Source: Dehalogenimonas lykanthroporepellens BL-DC-9 (GTDB lineage: Bacteria; Chloroflexota; Dehalococcoidia; Dehalococcoidales; Dehalococcoidaceae). Taken from it: a stretch of 64,000 nucleotides of DNA. The notes under the pieces were generated by a model. It saw nothing but the letters and a program-made list of their open reading frames with translations. It did not search any database and was not told where the DNA came from. Shown here piece by piece: positions 1-8,903 of this stretch. The stretch lies in assembly GCA_000143165.1 (NCBI GenBank), contig CP002084.1:558001-622000 (forward strand), in the 5' to 3' direction. Each line of letters begins with the position of its first letter. The stretch's first letter is position 1. The translations under genes were made by a program, and so were the position numbers.

Positions 1-1822
1 GACTGTACTCAGGCCGGCCGGTGCCGCCGAAGCGATGGTTGTCACTGGAAAAAACTATCCGCCAGTCGCCGTCTTCGGGTAATGGCACGAAATAGTCAGG
101 CCGGGGTACCGGGGTCAGGTTGAGTACGATTATTGCCTGATCTTCAGGTTGTTGTCCGCTCCGGCGATAGGCGATGACGCTTCGGGCACGATCATCCGGT
201 AACAGCCAGGTAAATCCCTCCGGGGCGTGGTCGAACCGGTGCAGGGCCGGCAGGCGGCGGTATAACCTGTTCAATTCTTCGACCATCGCCGACAGACTGC
301 GGTGACGGTCATTTTCGAGAAGCCTCCAATCCAGCGAGCCGTCGTGTTGCCATTCGTCCCACTGACCGAATTCCCCCCCCATGAATAGCAGTTTCTTGCC
401 AGGCAGGGTCCACATGTAAGTATAAAGCAGTCGCAGGTTGGCGAATTTCTGCCAGTCATCACCGGGCATCTTGGCCAGCAGGGCTGACTTGCCATGAACA
501 ACTTCATCATGCGACAGTGGCAGAACGTAGTTTTCGGCGAAAGCGTACATGCTACGGAAAGTCAGTTTTTCGTGGTGCTGAGAACGCTGGAGCGGGTCGC
601 GTGAAAAATAGTCCAGCGTATCGTGCATCCAGCCCATATCCCATTTCAGGCCGAAGCCGAGGCCGCCGCCGTGAACCGGGCGGGATACCAACGGCCAGGC
701 GGTGGATTCTTCAGCAATGCTCATTACATCCGGGAAACGGTGATATATTTCAGTATTCAATCTGCGGATGAACTCCATGGCTTCGAGGTTTTCCCGGCCC
801 CCTTTGCGGTTAGGTTGCCACTGGCCGGGGGCGCGGGAATAATCCAGGTACAGCATTGAGGCGACCCCGTCCACCCGCAGTCCGTCTGCGTGGAATTCGT
901 CCAGCCAGTAGAGGGCGTTGGAAATAAGGAAGGACCGGACTTCGGGGCGGCCATAGTCGAAGATACAGGAGTCCCAATCAGGGTGGAAGCCGCGCCGGGG
1001 GTCCGGGTGTTCGTATAAGGCGGTGCCGTCGAAGCGGAACAGGCCGTGGGCATCATCCGGGAAATGGGACGGCACCCAGTCCAGGATGACGCCGATCCCA
1101 TTCTGGTGCAGGGTGTCGATGAGATACTTCAGGTCATCCGGGTTGCCATAGCGGCTGGTCGGGGCGAAATAACCGGTGATCTGGTACCCCCAGGAACCGT
1201 AAAAGGGATGTTCCATGACCGGCAGTAATTCCACATGGGTGAAGCCGGTTTTCCCGATATAATCCACCAGCAACACCGCCAGTTCCCGGTAGTTCAGCAG
1301 ACGATCACCGGCGCCCCTCTTCCAGGAGCCGGGATGAAGTTCATAGATGGACACCGGGGCATCGAGCCTGTTACGGTTCCAGCGTTCCTTCATCCAGTCC
1401 CCGTCCTGCCAGGAGTAAGCTGACTGCCAGGTTCTGGACGCGGTGGCCGGGGGTGTTTCCGCAGACAGAGCCATCGGGTCGGCCTTGTCGAATGGACGGC
1501 CGGGAGTTTCCGGTACCAGGTGATATTTGTAACGGACTCCGCATCCGATGCCGGGAATGAAACCTTCCCAGATACCGGAATCTCCCCGTCGGCTGAGCCG
1601 GTGAACGCCCGGTCGCCAAGCGTTGAATTCACCGATGACCGAAACATCCCGGGCGGCAGGCGCCCATACCGAGAACAGCCAGCCGGGGGTGCCAAGTCTG
1701 ACGGCGGGGTGGGCTCCCAGTTTATCCTTCAGCCGGTAGTGGGTGCCTTCATTGAACAGGTGGTAGTCGACATCACCGAAAAGGCTGATGTCGTGGAAGG
1801 CCTTATCAGCAGGGAGATTCAT
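1..1822 (-). CDS. glgB: 1,4-alpha-glucan branching enzyme (3' end beyond window)
   Basis: Glycogen branching enzyme (GH13): cuts alpha-1,4 chains and re-attaches them through alpha-1,6 links in the cytoplasm. About 607 residues are in the window, the gene running off the left edge; the family is usually 620-730 aa. The N-terminal CBM48-like part (FSVWAPAARDVSVIGEFNAW) is followed by the catalytic barrel. Visible motifs are SIYELHPGSWKR, GYQITGYFAPTSRYG, the nucleophile Asp in DGLRVDGVASMLYLD, the acid Glu in SIAEESTAWP, and PLSHDEVVHGK. The ATG at 1822 gives MNLPADKAFHDISLFGDVDYH, a normal GlgB start, though its ribosome site is weak. It is divergent from glgP. The function is very secure; the C-terminus is not seen. 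Confidence 0.96.
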   Translation of the reverse strand, partial: MNLPADKAFHDISLFGDVDYHLFNEGTHYRLKDKLGAHPAVRLGTPGWLFSVWAPAARDVSVIGEFNAWRPGVHRLSRRGDSGIWEGFIPGIGCGVRYKYHLVPETPGRPFDKADPMALSAETPPATASRTWQSAYSWQDGDWMKERWNRNRLDAPVSIYELHPGSWKRGAGDRLLNYRELAVLLVDYIGKTGFTHVELLPVMEHPFYGSWGYQITGYFAPTSRYGNPDDLKYLIDTLHQNGIGVILDWVPSHFPDDAHGLFRFDGTALYEHPDPRRGFHPDWDSCIFDYGRPEVRSFLISNALYWLDEFHADGLRVDGVASMLYLDYSRAPGQWQPNRKGGRENLEAMEFIRRLNTEIYHRFPDVMSIAEESTAWPLVSRPVHGGGLGFGLKWDMGWMHDTLDYFSRDPLQRSQHHEKLTFRSMYAFAENYVLPLSHDEVVHGKSALLAKMPGDDWQKFANLRLLYTYMWTLPGKKLLFMGGEFGQWDEWQHDGSLDWRLLENDRHRSLSAMVEELNRLYRRLPALHRFDHAPEGFTWLLPDDRARSVIAYRRSGQQPEDQAIIVLNLTPVPRPDYFVPLPEDGDWRIVFSSDNHRFGGTGRPEYS

Positions 1823-1915
1823 AGATGCACTTCTTTCCCGCACAGCGCGCGTTATATGGCGCCAAACCGCGAGTGGTACGTTTTATGTTATCGGTTTCAG
1901 GTGGTTCTGTGCAAC

Positions 1916-1943
1916 TTGACTTGAAAACAACACCCGATATAAT
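1916..1943 (+). promoter_or_regulatory. sigma70-type promoter of glgP
   Basis: TTGACT at 1916-1921 and TATAAT at 1938-1943 are separated by 16 nt. Transcription would start near 1950, giving a leader of about 33 nt before the glgP ATG at 1983. The 1823-1982 gap also must hold the glgB promoter on the other strand, which I could not place with confidence. Confidence 0.7.
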
Positions 1944-1982
1944 GGACATTTCTCATTGATTCCGGCTGATGAAGGGACAGAC

Positions 1983-4106
1983 ATGGATATTGACGACCTG
2001 GCTGACAAACTGCCGCGCCGGCTGGCGGGACTCGCCGGGCTGGCGGCTAACCTGTGGTGGAGCTGGCATCTGCCCGCCAGGGAGATGTTCGATAAGATAG
2101 ACCGGCGGCTGTGGCGTGTCTCCGGCCATAATCCGGTTCAGCTTCTTTATGAAGTCAATACCGACCGGCTGTCAGCGCTGGCCGGAGATATTGAATTCCT
2201 TCGGATTTATGACACGGTCATGGCCGATTTCCAGTCGGAAATGGACTCTACCGGCAAGTGGGCCGACCGCCGGTTTCCCGGACGATCGGGCGGACTGGTC
2301 GCCTATTTTTCCATGGAGTTCGCGGTACATAATGCCCTGCCGATATATGCCGGCGGGCTGGGGGTGCTGGCCGGTGATATCTGTAAGGAAGCCTCCGACC
2401 TGGGTATCCCGCTGGTCGGTGTCGGCTTCATGTATCCTGAAGGTTATTTCCACCAGCGGGTGACCGAGGAAGGCTGGCAGACCGAAGATTATCTGACACT
2501 TGATTTTGACCGGGCTCCGGTCAGTCGTATCATCGGTTCAGCAGGAGAGCCGCTGACTGTAGAACTGCCGCTGGGCGACAGAACGGTATTCCTGGCGGTA
2601 TGGGAAGTCAGGGTCGGGCGCAGTCGCTTGTTTCTGCTGGACACCAATGTCCCGGAAAACTCCATCGAGGATCGAAGCCTGTCAGCCCGGCTCTACAGCC
2701 CCGGCCGGGAGATCCGGTTTCAGCAGGAATACCTGCTCGGCGTCGGCGGTGTTCGGGTGCTTCGCCGGCTGGGAATCGAGCCGGCTGTCTGGCATTGCAA
2801 TGAAGGCCATACCGTCTTTCTGGCGCTGGAACAACTGAGGGAACAGATCGAGGCCGGTCTGCTGTGGCCGGAGGCGCTTGACAGGGTCAGGCGGTCAACG
2901 GTATTCACCACTCACACCCCGGTACCGGCCGGACATGATGTCTTTGAAACCGAACTCATGGACCGATATTTTGGCCGGGCATGGCCGGATTACCCGTCGT
3001 ACCGCGACCGAATAGTCGAACTGGGTTTTTACCGGGATGCCGACCGGTTCAATATGTCGGCGCTGGGTTTGAAAACAGCCGGTCGGGTCAACGGTGTCAG
3101 TCGTCTGCATGGCGCGGTCAGCCGCTCCATGTGGCAGGATTTATATTCGGACAATCAACAGTCGCTGGTACCGATAGACCACATTACCAACGGCGTCCAC
3201 ATACCGACCTGGATTTCGCCGGAGATGGGCCGGCTGTTTCAGGAGTTTGTGGCCGAGGACTGGACGGAACGGCTGGACGAAACCGAATTGTGGCGAGACG
3301 GGGTTGCCGCAATACCGGATGGAAAACTCTGGCTTGCCCATCAGACCAGAAAGTTGAGACTGTTGCATTACATCCGGGAGCGGGTCCGGCGGGACTGGGC
3401 TAACCGGGAAGCCAGCGGCGCTCGACTGGCCGCAGTGGGGGCACTGCTCGATCCGGAAGTGCTGACCATCGGGTTTGTCCGGCGATTCGTTGAGTATAAA
3501 AGGCCGACGTTGTTGTTCCGGAATATCGATAAACTAAAAAGCATTATCCGGGACGCTCATCGTCCGGTGCAGTTCGTCTTTGCCGGTAAATCGCACCCGG
3601 CCGACTACATGGCCAAGGAACTGATTCATCGGGTCTACCGGCAGGCCTGTGACCCGGAATTCGAGGGTCGCGTCTGTTTTGTCGAAGATTACGATCTCCA
3701 CCTGGCGCATTATATGGTGCAGGGGGTCGATGTCTGGCTCAACAATCCCCGGCGACTGTTGGAAGCTTCAGGCACTTCAGGGATGAAGGCGGCGGTCAAC
3801 GGTGTGCCCAACCTTTCGGTTCGTGACGGCTGGTGGTATGAAGGTTTCACCGGAGTCAACGGCTGGGCTATTGGTGATGTGGACAAACCGGCTTCGGTCG
3901 ATGAAGAGGACGCTTTTGACGCCGATGCCCTTTATTACGTAATCAAGGAACTGGTGGCGCCCTTGTATTACGACCGCAATCTGGATGATGTTCCCGTCCG
4001 CTGGCTGGGAGTGGTTCGGCAAGCCATCGGTACGGTTCTGCCGGGGTTCAGCGCTACCCGGATGATGAAGGAATATGCGGAAAAAATGTACCGGCCGGCG
4101 GATTAG
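1983..4106 (+). CDS. glgP: Alpha-glucan (glycogen) phosphorylase, GT35
   Basis: Releases glucose-1-phosphate from alpha-1,4-glucan with phosphate and pyridoxal phosphate. The N-terminus carries the DUF3417 segment typical of the shorter bacterial/archaeal phosphorylases (LAANLWWSWH). AYFSMEFAVHNALPIYAGGLG is followed by HCNEGHTVFLALE, TTHTPVPAGHD and the PLP-lysine region LEASGTSGMKAAVNG. The ATG at 1983 (MDIDDLADKLPRR) follows an AAGGGA ribosome site; an in-frame TTG at 1956 would add nine residues but lies almost on the predicted transcription start, so ATG is preferred. Length is 707 aa, usual for this class. With divergent glgB it indicates glycogen storage and mobilisation. Its stop overlaps the stop of the convergent glycosyltransferase gene. 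Confidence 0.95.
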   Translation: MDIDDLADKLPRRLAGLAGLAANLWWSWHLPAREMFDKIDRRLWRVSGHNPVQLLYEVNTDRLSALAGDIEFLRIYDTVMADFQSEMDSTGKWADRRFPGRSGGLVAYFSMEFAVHNALPIYAGGLGVLAGDICKEASDLGIPLVGVGFMYPEGYFHQRVTEEGWQTEDYLTLDFDRAPVSRIIGSAGEPLTVELPLGDRTVFLAVWEVRVGRSRLFLLDTNVPENSIEDRSLSARLYSPGREIRFQQEYLLGVGGVRVLRRLGIEPAVWHCNEGHTVFLALEQLREQIEAGLLWPEALDRVRRSTVFTTHTPVPAGHDVFETELMDRYFGRAWPDYPSYRDRIVELGFYRDADRFNMSALGLKTAGRVNGVSRLHGAVSRSMWQDLYSDNQQSLVPIDHITNGVHIPTWISPEMGRLFQEFVAEDWTERLDETELWRDGVAAIPDGKLWLAHQTRKLRLLHYIRERVRRDWANREASGARLAAVGALLDPEVLTIGFVRRFVEYKRPTLLFRNIDKLKSIIRDAHRPVQFVFAGKSHPADYMAKELIHRVYRQACDPEFEGRVCFVEDYDLHLAHYMVQGVDVWLNNPRRLLEASGTSGMKAAVNGVPNLSVRDGWWYEGFTGVNGWAIGDVDKPASVDEEDAFDADALYYVIKELVAPLYYDRNLDDVPVRWLGVVRQAIGTVLPGFSATRMMKEYAEKMYRPAD

Positions 4107-5185
4107 CGCCAGGTCCACCAGTTATTGGACAGGAAGTTCCAGCCGAAGGCCAGGACGATGCCGGCTACGGCGGATATCATATAATGGATACCGGTGACTT
4201 CGGTCAAAAAAGCCATGACTCCCAGGTAGATCAACAGTCCTCCCAGGCTGACCAGGTTGAAACGCAGTAGCCGGTTCCAGAATCCGTGTTTGGCGTTGCC
4301 CCGGTCGCCGAAGGTGAACCGGTCATTCCATATGAAATTCCAGATCACCGCGGTCAGGAAGGCGACAGTCCCGGCGATGAGATAGGGGAACGACGCCTGT
4401 TCGGTCAGCAAGGCCAGGATGCCCAGATTCACCAGTGTTCCGGAAGCTCCGACGGCGACGAACTTCATAATCCGGGTCAGTTCCCCGGTACGTTTCATCA
4501 GACTTACCAGATGTCTCAGGTAATCACCCTGAGTGATAAGAGACAGCTTGGTCTTACCCGCCCGGCGGTTTTCGAAACGGTAGGCGACTTCGGTAATCTG
4601 CCGGGGTTTGGTCAGGCAGATGATTTCCAGCAGGATTTTATAGCCGACCGGACTCAATGCAACGCCTGACAGCAAGCCGCGGCGGAACATGAAATAACCG
4701 CTCATGGGGTCTTTCACCGGACGGGTCTGGGGCAGAAGCAGGTGGGCCAGCCAGCTGGCGCCGGCGGAGATGAAACGGCGAAGCCAGGACCAGTTGCCGA
4801 CACTGCCGCCAGGAATGTAGCGGCTGGCGACCGACAGGTCGGCGCCCTTCTTAACTGTTTCCAGAAGCCGACCGATGACCTCGGGGGGATGCTGGAGGTC
4901 GGCATCCATGACGGCCACCACTTCTCCGCGAGCCAGGCCGAAGCCGTCCACGACTGCCGATGCAAGGCCTCTTTTTTCGGTACGGACATTGACCCCGACC
5001 GGGTAGGAGCCAGCCAGACGTTGAACTTCAGCGGCAGTTCCGTCCGGGCTGTTATCGTCGACGAACAGGATATCGTAGGGGTATTTACCCAGGGCGGCGG
5101 CCAGACCTGTCACCAGGGGTTCGATATTGGCAACCTCATTGTAAGTGGGAATGACGATGGTCAGGTGAGGTGAAGCGTTACTCAT
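4103..5185 (-). CDS. GT2 polyprenyl-phosphate sugar transferase fused to GtrA membrane domain
   Basis: Residues about 1-235 are a family-2 glycosyltransferase of the dolichyl/undecaprenyl-phosphate mannose (or glucose) synthase type: TIVIPTYNEVANIEPLV, DDNSPDGT and the DxD region MDADLQHPPEV are all present. Residues about 240-360 form a GtrA-like domain with four hydrophobic segments, ending in GWNFLSNNWWTWR. Such fusions load a sugar onto a polyprenyl phosphate at the inner membrane face for later glycosylation; the sugar and acceptor cannot be told from sequence. Upstream (minus strand) TTGACG and TAGCAT boxes lie so near the ATG at 5185 that the leader would be only about 5 nt, with no ribosome site visible. 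Confidence 0.88.
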   Translation of the reverse strand: MSNASPHLTIVIPTYNEVANIEPLVTGLAAALGKYPYDILFVDDNSPDGTAAEVQRLAGSYPVGVNVRTEKRGLASAVVDGFGLARGEVVAVMDADLQHPPEVIGRLLETVKKGADLSVASRYIPGGSVGNWSWLRRFISAGASWLAHLLLPQTRPVKDPMSGYFMFRRGLLSGVALSPVGYKILLEIICLTKPRQITEVAYRFENRRAGKTKLSLITQGDYLRHLVSLMKRTGELTRIMKFVAVGASGTLVNLGILALLTEQASFPYLIAGTVAFLTAVIWNFIWNDRFTFGDRGNAKHGFWNRLLRFNLVSLGGLLIYLGVMAFLTEVTGIHYMISAVAGIVLAFGWNFLSNNWWTWR

Positions 5186-5234
5186 TACGGGGGCTAATGC
5201 TATATCAGGAATCCTGCGGCGTCAAGTCCGGCTC

Positions 5235-5263
5235 TTGAAACGGCCGGTTACAGTCTATATAAT
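5235..5263 (+). promoter_or_regulatory. Promoter giving a leaderless crp/fnr-type mRNA
   Basis: TTGAAA at 5235-5240, a 17-nt spacer, and TATAAT at 5258-5263. The expected transcription start (about 5270) coincides with the ATG at 5271, and no ribosome binding site precedes that ATG. Confidence 0.75.
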
Positions 5264-5270
5264 CGGCGGC

Positions 5271-5975
5271 ATGATCGATAATGTCAAAAGCGGTAAAACC
5301 CCCGCCGTCGAGCTTCCGTTGCTGACCGGCAGAGAGCTCTTGCGACGTAATCCATATTTTTCCGGGCTGTCGGATGAACACCTGGAGAGGGTTGAGGCCC
5401 TCTTGCGACGTCAGGAGTATGCGCGGGATGAATTCATTTTCGGCGAAGGCGATGAGAACGCCTTTCTGTATCTGGTGGCCGGCGGAGCGGTCAAGATATT
5501 TGGCACTTCCGCCGACGGCAAGGAACAGATCATTGCCCTGGCCAGAAGCGGTGACACCTTTAACGACGTGGCCGCTTTCGACGGGCGACCGACGCCGGCC
5601 AGCGCTCAGGCCATGACTCCGGTGGTATTGTACCGCCTGAGCGGCCGGGAACTGCTGACGCGTTCCTGCCAGTACGGCGCGCTGGCGGCAAATATCATCG
5701 AAGCCCTGGGTAAAAAGGTCCGGGAACTGGGGGAACTGGTGGCCGATTTATCGTTCCGTCCGGTGTCCGGCCGGCTGGCCCGGATACTGTTGCAACAACT
5801 GCCTTATACTGATTCGGCCCGACTCACCCAGCGGGATATGGCTTCGATGGCCGGCACTGCTCGTGAGGTAGTGGCTCGAGCCCTCAAGAGCATGGAAGAG
5901 CAGGGTATCATCCGGGTCGATCGTCAGCAGATAGTTATTCTGGACCGCAAGGTTCTGGAGCAGATGGCGAGCTGA
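5271..5975 (+). CDS. Crp/Fnr-family transcriptional regulator
   Basis: A 234-aa regulator. Residues about 20-140 form a cyclic-nucleotide-binding-type beta-barrel (FIFGEGDENAFLYLVAGGAV, then DTFNDVAAFDGRPTPASAQA), followed by a dimer helix and a C-terminal Crp-type winged helix (TQRDMASMAGTAREVVARAL). The barrel has few cysteines and no obvious Fnr-type iron-sulfur cluster, so the effector is unknown. The ATG at 5271 is chosen because a strong promoter ends just before it; an in-frame TTG at 5235 lies inside the -35 box and cannot be the start of that transcript. The ferredoxin gene follows 47 nt downstream and may be a target or partner. Confidence 0.9.
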   Translation: MIDNVKSGKTPAVELPLLTGRELLRRNPYFSGLSDEHLERVEALLRRQEYARDEFIFGEGDENAFLYLVAGGAVKIFGTSADGKEQIIALARSGDTFNDVAAFDGRPTPASAQAMTPVVLYRLSGRELLTRSCQYGALAANIIEALGKKVRELGELVADLSFRPVSGRLARILLQQLPYTDSARLTQRDMASMAGTAREVVARALKSMEEQGIIRVDRQQIVILDRKVLEQMAS

Positions 5976-6022
5976 TGACCTATATCACAGACAGACCGGT
6001 CGGCGGCGGTTATGATTAATTT

Positions 6023-6223
6023 ATGATGTGCCAGATAGTCATAGATAACAGCAAGTGTGACGGATGCCAGTTGTGCCTGGCGGCTTGCGGACGCGGCGCG
6101 TTGAAATTGACCGCAGACGGCATCGTTCATAATGATTCCTGTGACTGCCAGGAGTGCCGCAAGTGCGAATACATCTGCGCCTGCGGCGCCATTTCCTGGA
6201 CCTATCAGGTGGTCGAAGGCTAG
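6023..6223 (+). CDS. Small 2[4Fe-4S] ferredoxin-like protein
   Basis: A 66-aa cytoplasmic electron carrier. The first cluster motif is CDGCQLCLAAC near residues 13-23. A second cysteine set (CDCQECRKCEYICACGA) is denser than a standard CxxCxxCxxxC motif, with extra cysteines. The start is ATG 6023 or the adjacent ATG 6026. A TATGAT box at 6011-6016 sits only about 7 nt before the start and no ribosome site is seen, suggesting another leaderless mRNA. Partners are unknown; the gene follows the Crp/Fnr regulator on the same strand. Confidence 0.85.
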   Translation: MMCQIVIDNSKCDGCQLCLAACGRGALKLTADGIVHNDSCDCQECRKCEYICACGAISWTYQVVEG

Positions 6224-6239
6224 CCGCCGGACAATCTCC

Positions 6240-7127
6240 TCAGATAGGTTTATCCGCGTCCAGTTCCAGAGTTCCCTCGTGGAGCCGCTTCAACTGGCCG
6301 TTGAATTCAGCCCCGATCAACAGGATGAAAGCCGACAGGTATATCCATATCATCAGGGCTACCGCCGACCCGATGGTGCCGTACACCAGCTTGAAGTTGG
6401 CGAAGTTGGACAGGAACATGATGAAGAAATACCGCAGTCCCTCGAATGCCACGGTCCCCAGCAGAGCGCCCGGCCAGATGAATTGCCACGGCCTGCGATG
6501 TGTTGGCAGGAAACTGTAAAGCACCAGAAATACCAGGAAAGACAGGCCGGCACCGATTAAAAACAGAATTACGTTGGTGGTGCTACCCACCAGAGGCAGA
6601 TGAGCTTCCGGAATCAGGCTGATGACAGTGGGCAGAACCCCGGAGAACAGGAACAGGAAGCCGGCGGCCAGTGATAAGGCCATATCTCGTGGCTTGCGGA
6701 TATAGAAAGGATGCCTTTCACAGACACCGCAACTGCGGTTAAGGGCGACCGCAATGGCAGTGAACATGTTGGAACTGGTCCAGAAAAGGGCCAGCAGACT
6801 GATTATACCAATAACCCCTCTTGAGGCAATGATGCTGTCAATGTTTTCGACGATGATTTCACTGGCGATGGGCAGGTTGGTTTCCATAAAATCGAAGATG
6901 GCCTGCTGAACCGCTTCGGAGGGCAGAAACAAGCCGGCGATGGAGATGAAGCCCAGTAACAACGGGAACAGCGACAGTACAGCGAAATAGGCGACGCCGG
7001 CCGCCAGGTGTGAGGCATCATCACGCCCCAGCGCCTCGATGGTGCCGACGATAACCCGGATTGGGCGAATAGACAGTACCCGATCCTTGGCCCGGTTGAT
7101 TTTATTTCTCAAAAGTTTTGGAGTCAT
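6240..7127 (-). CDS. YihY/BrkB-family inner membrane protein
   Basis: A 295-aa protein with about six transmembrane segments and the family features HLAAGVAYFAVLSLFPLLLGF near residue 40 and GAEFNGQL near the C-terminus. Members were once called RNase BN by mistake; the molecular function is not established. The start at 7127 overlaps the end of the AI-2E-type gene by 26 nt, so the two are probably co-transcribed and translationally coupled. Confidence in the family is high; no function is claimed. Confidence 0.9.
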   Translation of the reverse strand: MTPKLLRNKINRAKDRVLSIRPIRVIVGTIEALGRDDASHLAAGVAYFAVLSLFPLLLGFISIAGLFLPSEAVQQAIFDFMETNLPIASEIIVENIDSIIASRGVIGIISLLALFWTSSNMFTAIAVALNRSCGVCERHPFYIRKPRDMALSLAAGFLFLFSGVLPTVISLIPEAHLPLVGSTTNVILFLIGAGLSFLVFLVLYSFLPTHRRPWQFIWPGALLGTVAFEGLRYFFIMFLSNFANFKLVYGTIGSAVALMIWIYLSAFILLIGAEFNGQLKRLHEGTLELDADKPI

Positions 7128-8226
7128 AATGCAATAGTGGTCGGTTGTCTTCCATTCTGGAGGTATCGTCGGTGTACTGGAATATCTTGACTATGGTGGC
7201 CGCCAGCGGTACCGCCAGCAGGATGCCCCAGATGCCGGCCAGATAGGCCCCCAGCACCAGAAGCAGAAGGGCGATGGCGGGATGAATGTGCAACATCTGA
7301 CCCTGAACGCGGGGTACCAGCAGGTTGTTCTCCAGACCCTGAATCAGAAGGAATAACAGGATCACCCAGATGACCAGGTCGGGATAGGTGGCCAGGATGA
7401 TGACTGCCGCGAAGATGCCGCTTATCCACGGGCCGATGGTCGGTACCATTTCGAAAAGGCCGGCGACGGTAGCCAGAAGGAGAGCCAGGCCGAAATTGAC
7501 GTTCATTATCAGTAGACCGATGAATGTCAGACTGCCGACGATGCTCCCCAGGAGGAGTTGGGCTCGTATATAGCGGCCTAATACATTGCCGATGATATTA
7601 AGGATATTGCGGGTGTGAACCGCCGCCAGCCCCGGCAGGCCCCGTTGAAGAGAGTCGCGCAGTCTTTCCCAGTCTTTGAGCATGTAGAACAGGAACATGG
7701 GCAGGGCGGCGAAGCCGAAAATGAAACCGACGGTGGTGGGGATGACGGTGACGCTTCGGGACAGGAAACCCTGGGCGGCGTTGCCGATTTCAGCCAGGGC
7801 TTCGGCGACGAAGGAGTCTATGCTGGCCTGGACGTCGGGCGGGAACTGTGTCCGGATGCTTTCCAGCAGACCGGTGAAGTAAGCGCTGACAGAGGTGAAT
7901 ATCTGAGAGGCGTTGTCCGACAGTTCAGAAATGGTGTTGAACAGAGTGGCCATCATGTAACTGGCCACCGCCACAATCAGAGCCAGCAGAACCAGCATGA
8001 CGACGATAACGAAAATCAAACGTTTATGGCGCTCGAACGGCTTCGGCAGGGTGATATACCGTTCCATCAGCAGTATCAGGGGATGCAGGATATAGGCCGC
8101 CAGCAGGCCGATGAAAAAGGGCAGAAGTACACTTCGGAGACTGTAAATCAGCACCGAAAGAGCGATTAACACCACCAGGAACACCATTATTCGCCAGTGG
8201 CGGCTGAATACATGCTGAAGATGCAA
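7102..8226 (-). CDS. AI-2E/PerM-family transporter
   Basis: A 374-aa membrane protein of the AI-2E exporter superfamily. It has two N-terminal membrane helices (MVFLVVLIALSVLIYSL), a soluble amphipathic middle part, and a C-terminal helical block containing GLFEMVPTIGPWISGIFAAV and LVPRVQGQMLHIHPAIALL, a family hallmark. Family members export autoinducer-2 or act as Na+/H+ antiporters, so the substrate cannot be assigned. It heads the pair with YihY on the minus strand. Confidence 0.9.
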   Translation of the reverse strand: MHLQHVFSRHWRIMVFLVVLIALSVLIYSLRSVLLPFFIGLLAAYILHPLILLMERYITLPKPFERHKRLIFVIVVMLVLLALIVAVASYMMATLFNTISELSDNASQIFTSVSAYFTGLLESIRTQFPPDVQASIDSFVAEALAEIGNAAQGFLSRSVTVIPTTVGFIFGFAALPMFLFYMLKDWERLRDSLQRGLPGLAAVHTRNILNIIGNVLGRYIRAQLLLGSIVGSLTFIGLLIMNVNFGLALLLATVAGLFEMVPTIGPWISGIFAAVIILATYPDLVIWVILLFLLIQGLENNLLVPRVQGQMLHIHPAIALLLLVLGAYLAGIWGILLAVPLAATIVKIFQYTDDTSRMEDNRPLLHYDSKTFEK

Positions 8227-8294
8227 AATTATTCCTTCCCGTCAGGTGATGGGAGACAGGATAAAGACCGGGGTCAATGCCCGGTAGCCCAGGC

Positions 8295-8528
8295 TTATTC
8301 TGCTTCTTCGGCCAGGCGGCTGCTGAAGTTCTCCTTGGCGGCGGTCGCACCTTCCTTGACCCGGTCGGCAAACTCTTCCGCCCGTTCGCTGAATTCCCCG
8401 GCTTTTTCCCGGAGAATAGCCCGGGTATCATCACCGGGATGCGGCGCGTACAGCAGACCGATGCCGACGCCGATAGCCGTGCCCACTATCAGTCCGAGGG
8501 CGAAGCCGCTACCTGAATCATTGCTCAT
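8295..8528 (-). CDS. YtxH-domain small membrane protein
   Basis: A 77-aa protein with one glycine-rich N-terminal membrane helix (GLIVGTAIGVGIGLLYAP) followed by PGDDTRAILREKA and a charged amphipathic helix, matching the YtxH (GvpP-like) family. The function is unknown; relatives in Bacillus are linked to general stress. Its start overlaps the preceding small membrane gene by 4 nt, so the two are an operon. Confidence 0.85.
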   Translation of the reverse strand: MSNDSGSGFALGLIVGTAIGVGIGLLYAPHPGDDTRAILREKAGEFSERAEEFADRVKEGATAAKENFSSRLAEEAE

Positions 8529-8815
8529 GGCTGTTTTCTCCTTTTGAAAAGACTGTCGATACCGGTTTTCAATCCCTGGAACAGGGCGGCGATCTCAATG
8601 ACGGGCTTAACCAGTTCCCGGGTGGCGTACTGAGTGAAACCTTCGATAGTGCCGGAGGTGTTTTCCAGCGAACGCAGGATGTTCTGCGACCGGTCATATA
8701 TCCGGTTGGTCTTGCGGTGGATGGAAATCACCAGCAACAGGATGACGAAACTGATAAGGATTATCAGAACACCGGCGATGATTATCACCAGATCCCGATA
8801 CCACTCGATGCCCAT
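8525..8815 (-). CDS. Small membrane protein, DUF948-like
   Basis: A 96-aa protein with one long N-terminal membrane helix (IIIAGVLIILISFVILLLVI) and a cytoplasmic helix carrying a short coiled-coil-like stretch, resembling DUF948-type proteins that commonly accompany YtxH. The function is unknown. It overlaps the ytxH-type gene by 4 nt. Confidence 0.75.
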   Translation of the reverse strand: MGIEWYRDLVIIIAGVLIILISFVILLLVISIHRKTNRIYDRSQNILRSLENTSGTIEGFTQYATRELVKPVIEIAALFQGLKTGIDSLFKRRKQP

Positions 8816-8903
8816 TCGACGCCTCCCGTCAGAAAATAATTCCCGAACCTATTATTGGATAATAACATGTGGCCGGAGGTGGCGCAAGTGGTCTGAAACA
8901 GGC

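Noticed and set aside
1956-1982. Upstream TTG start for glgP
   Set aside because: It lies within a few bases of the predicted transcription start; ATG 1983 has a ribosome site and family-like N-terminus.
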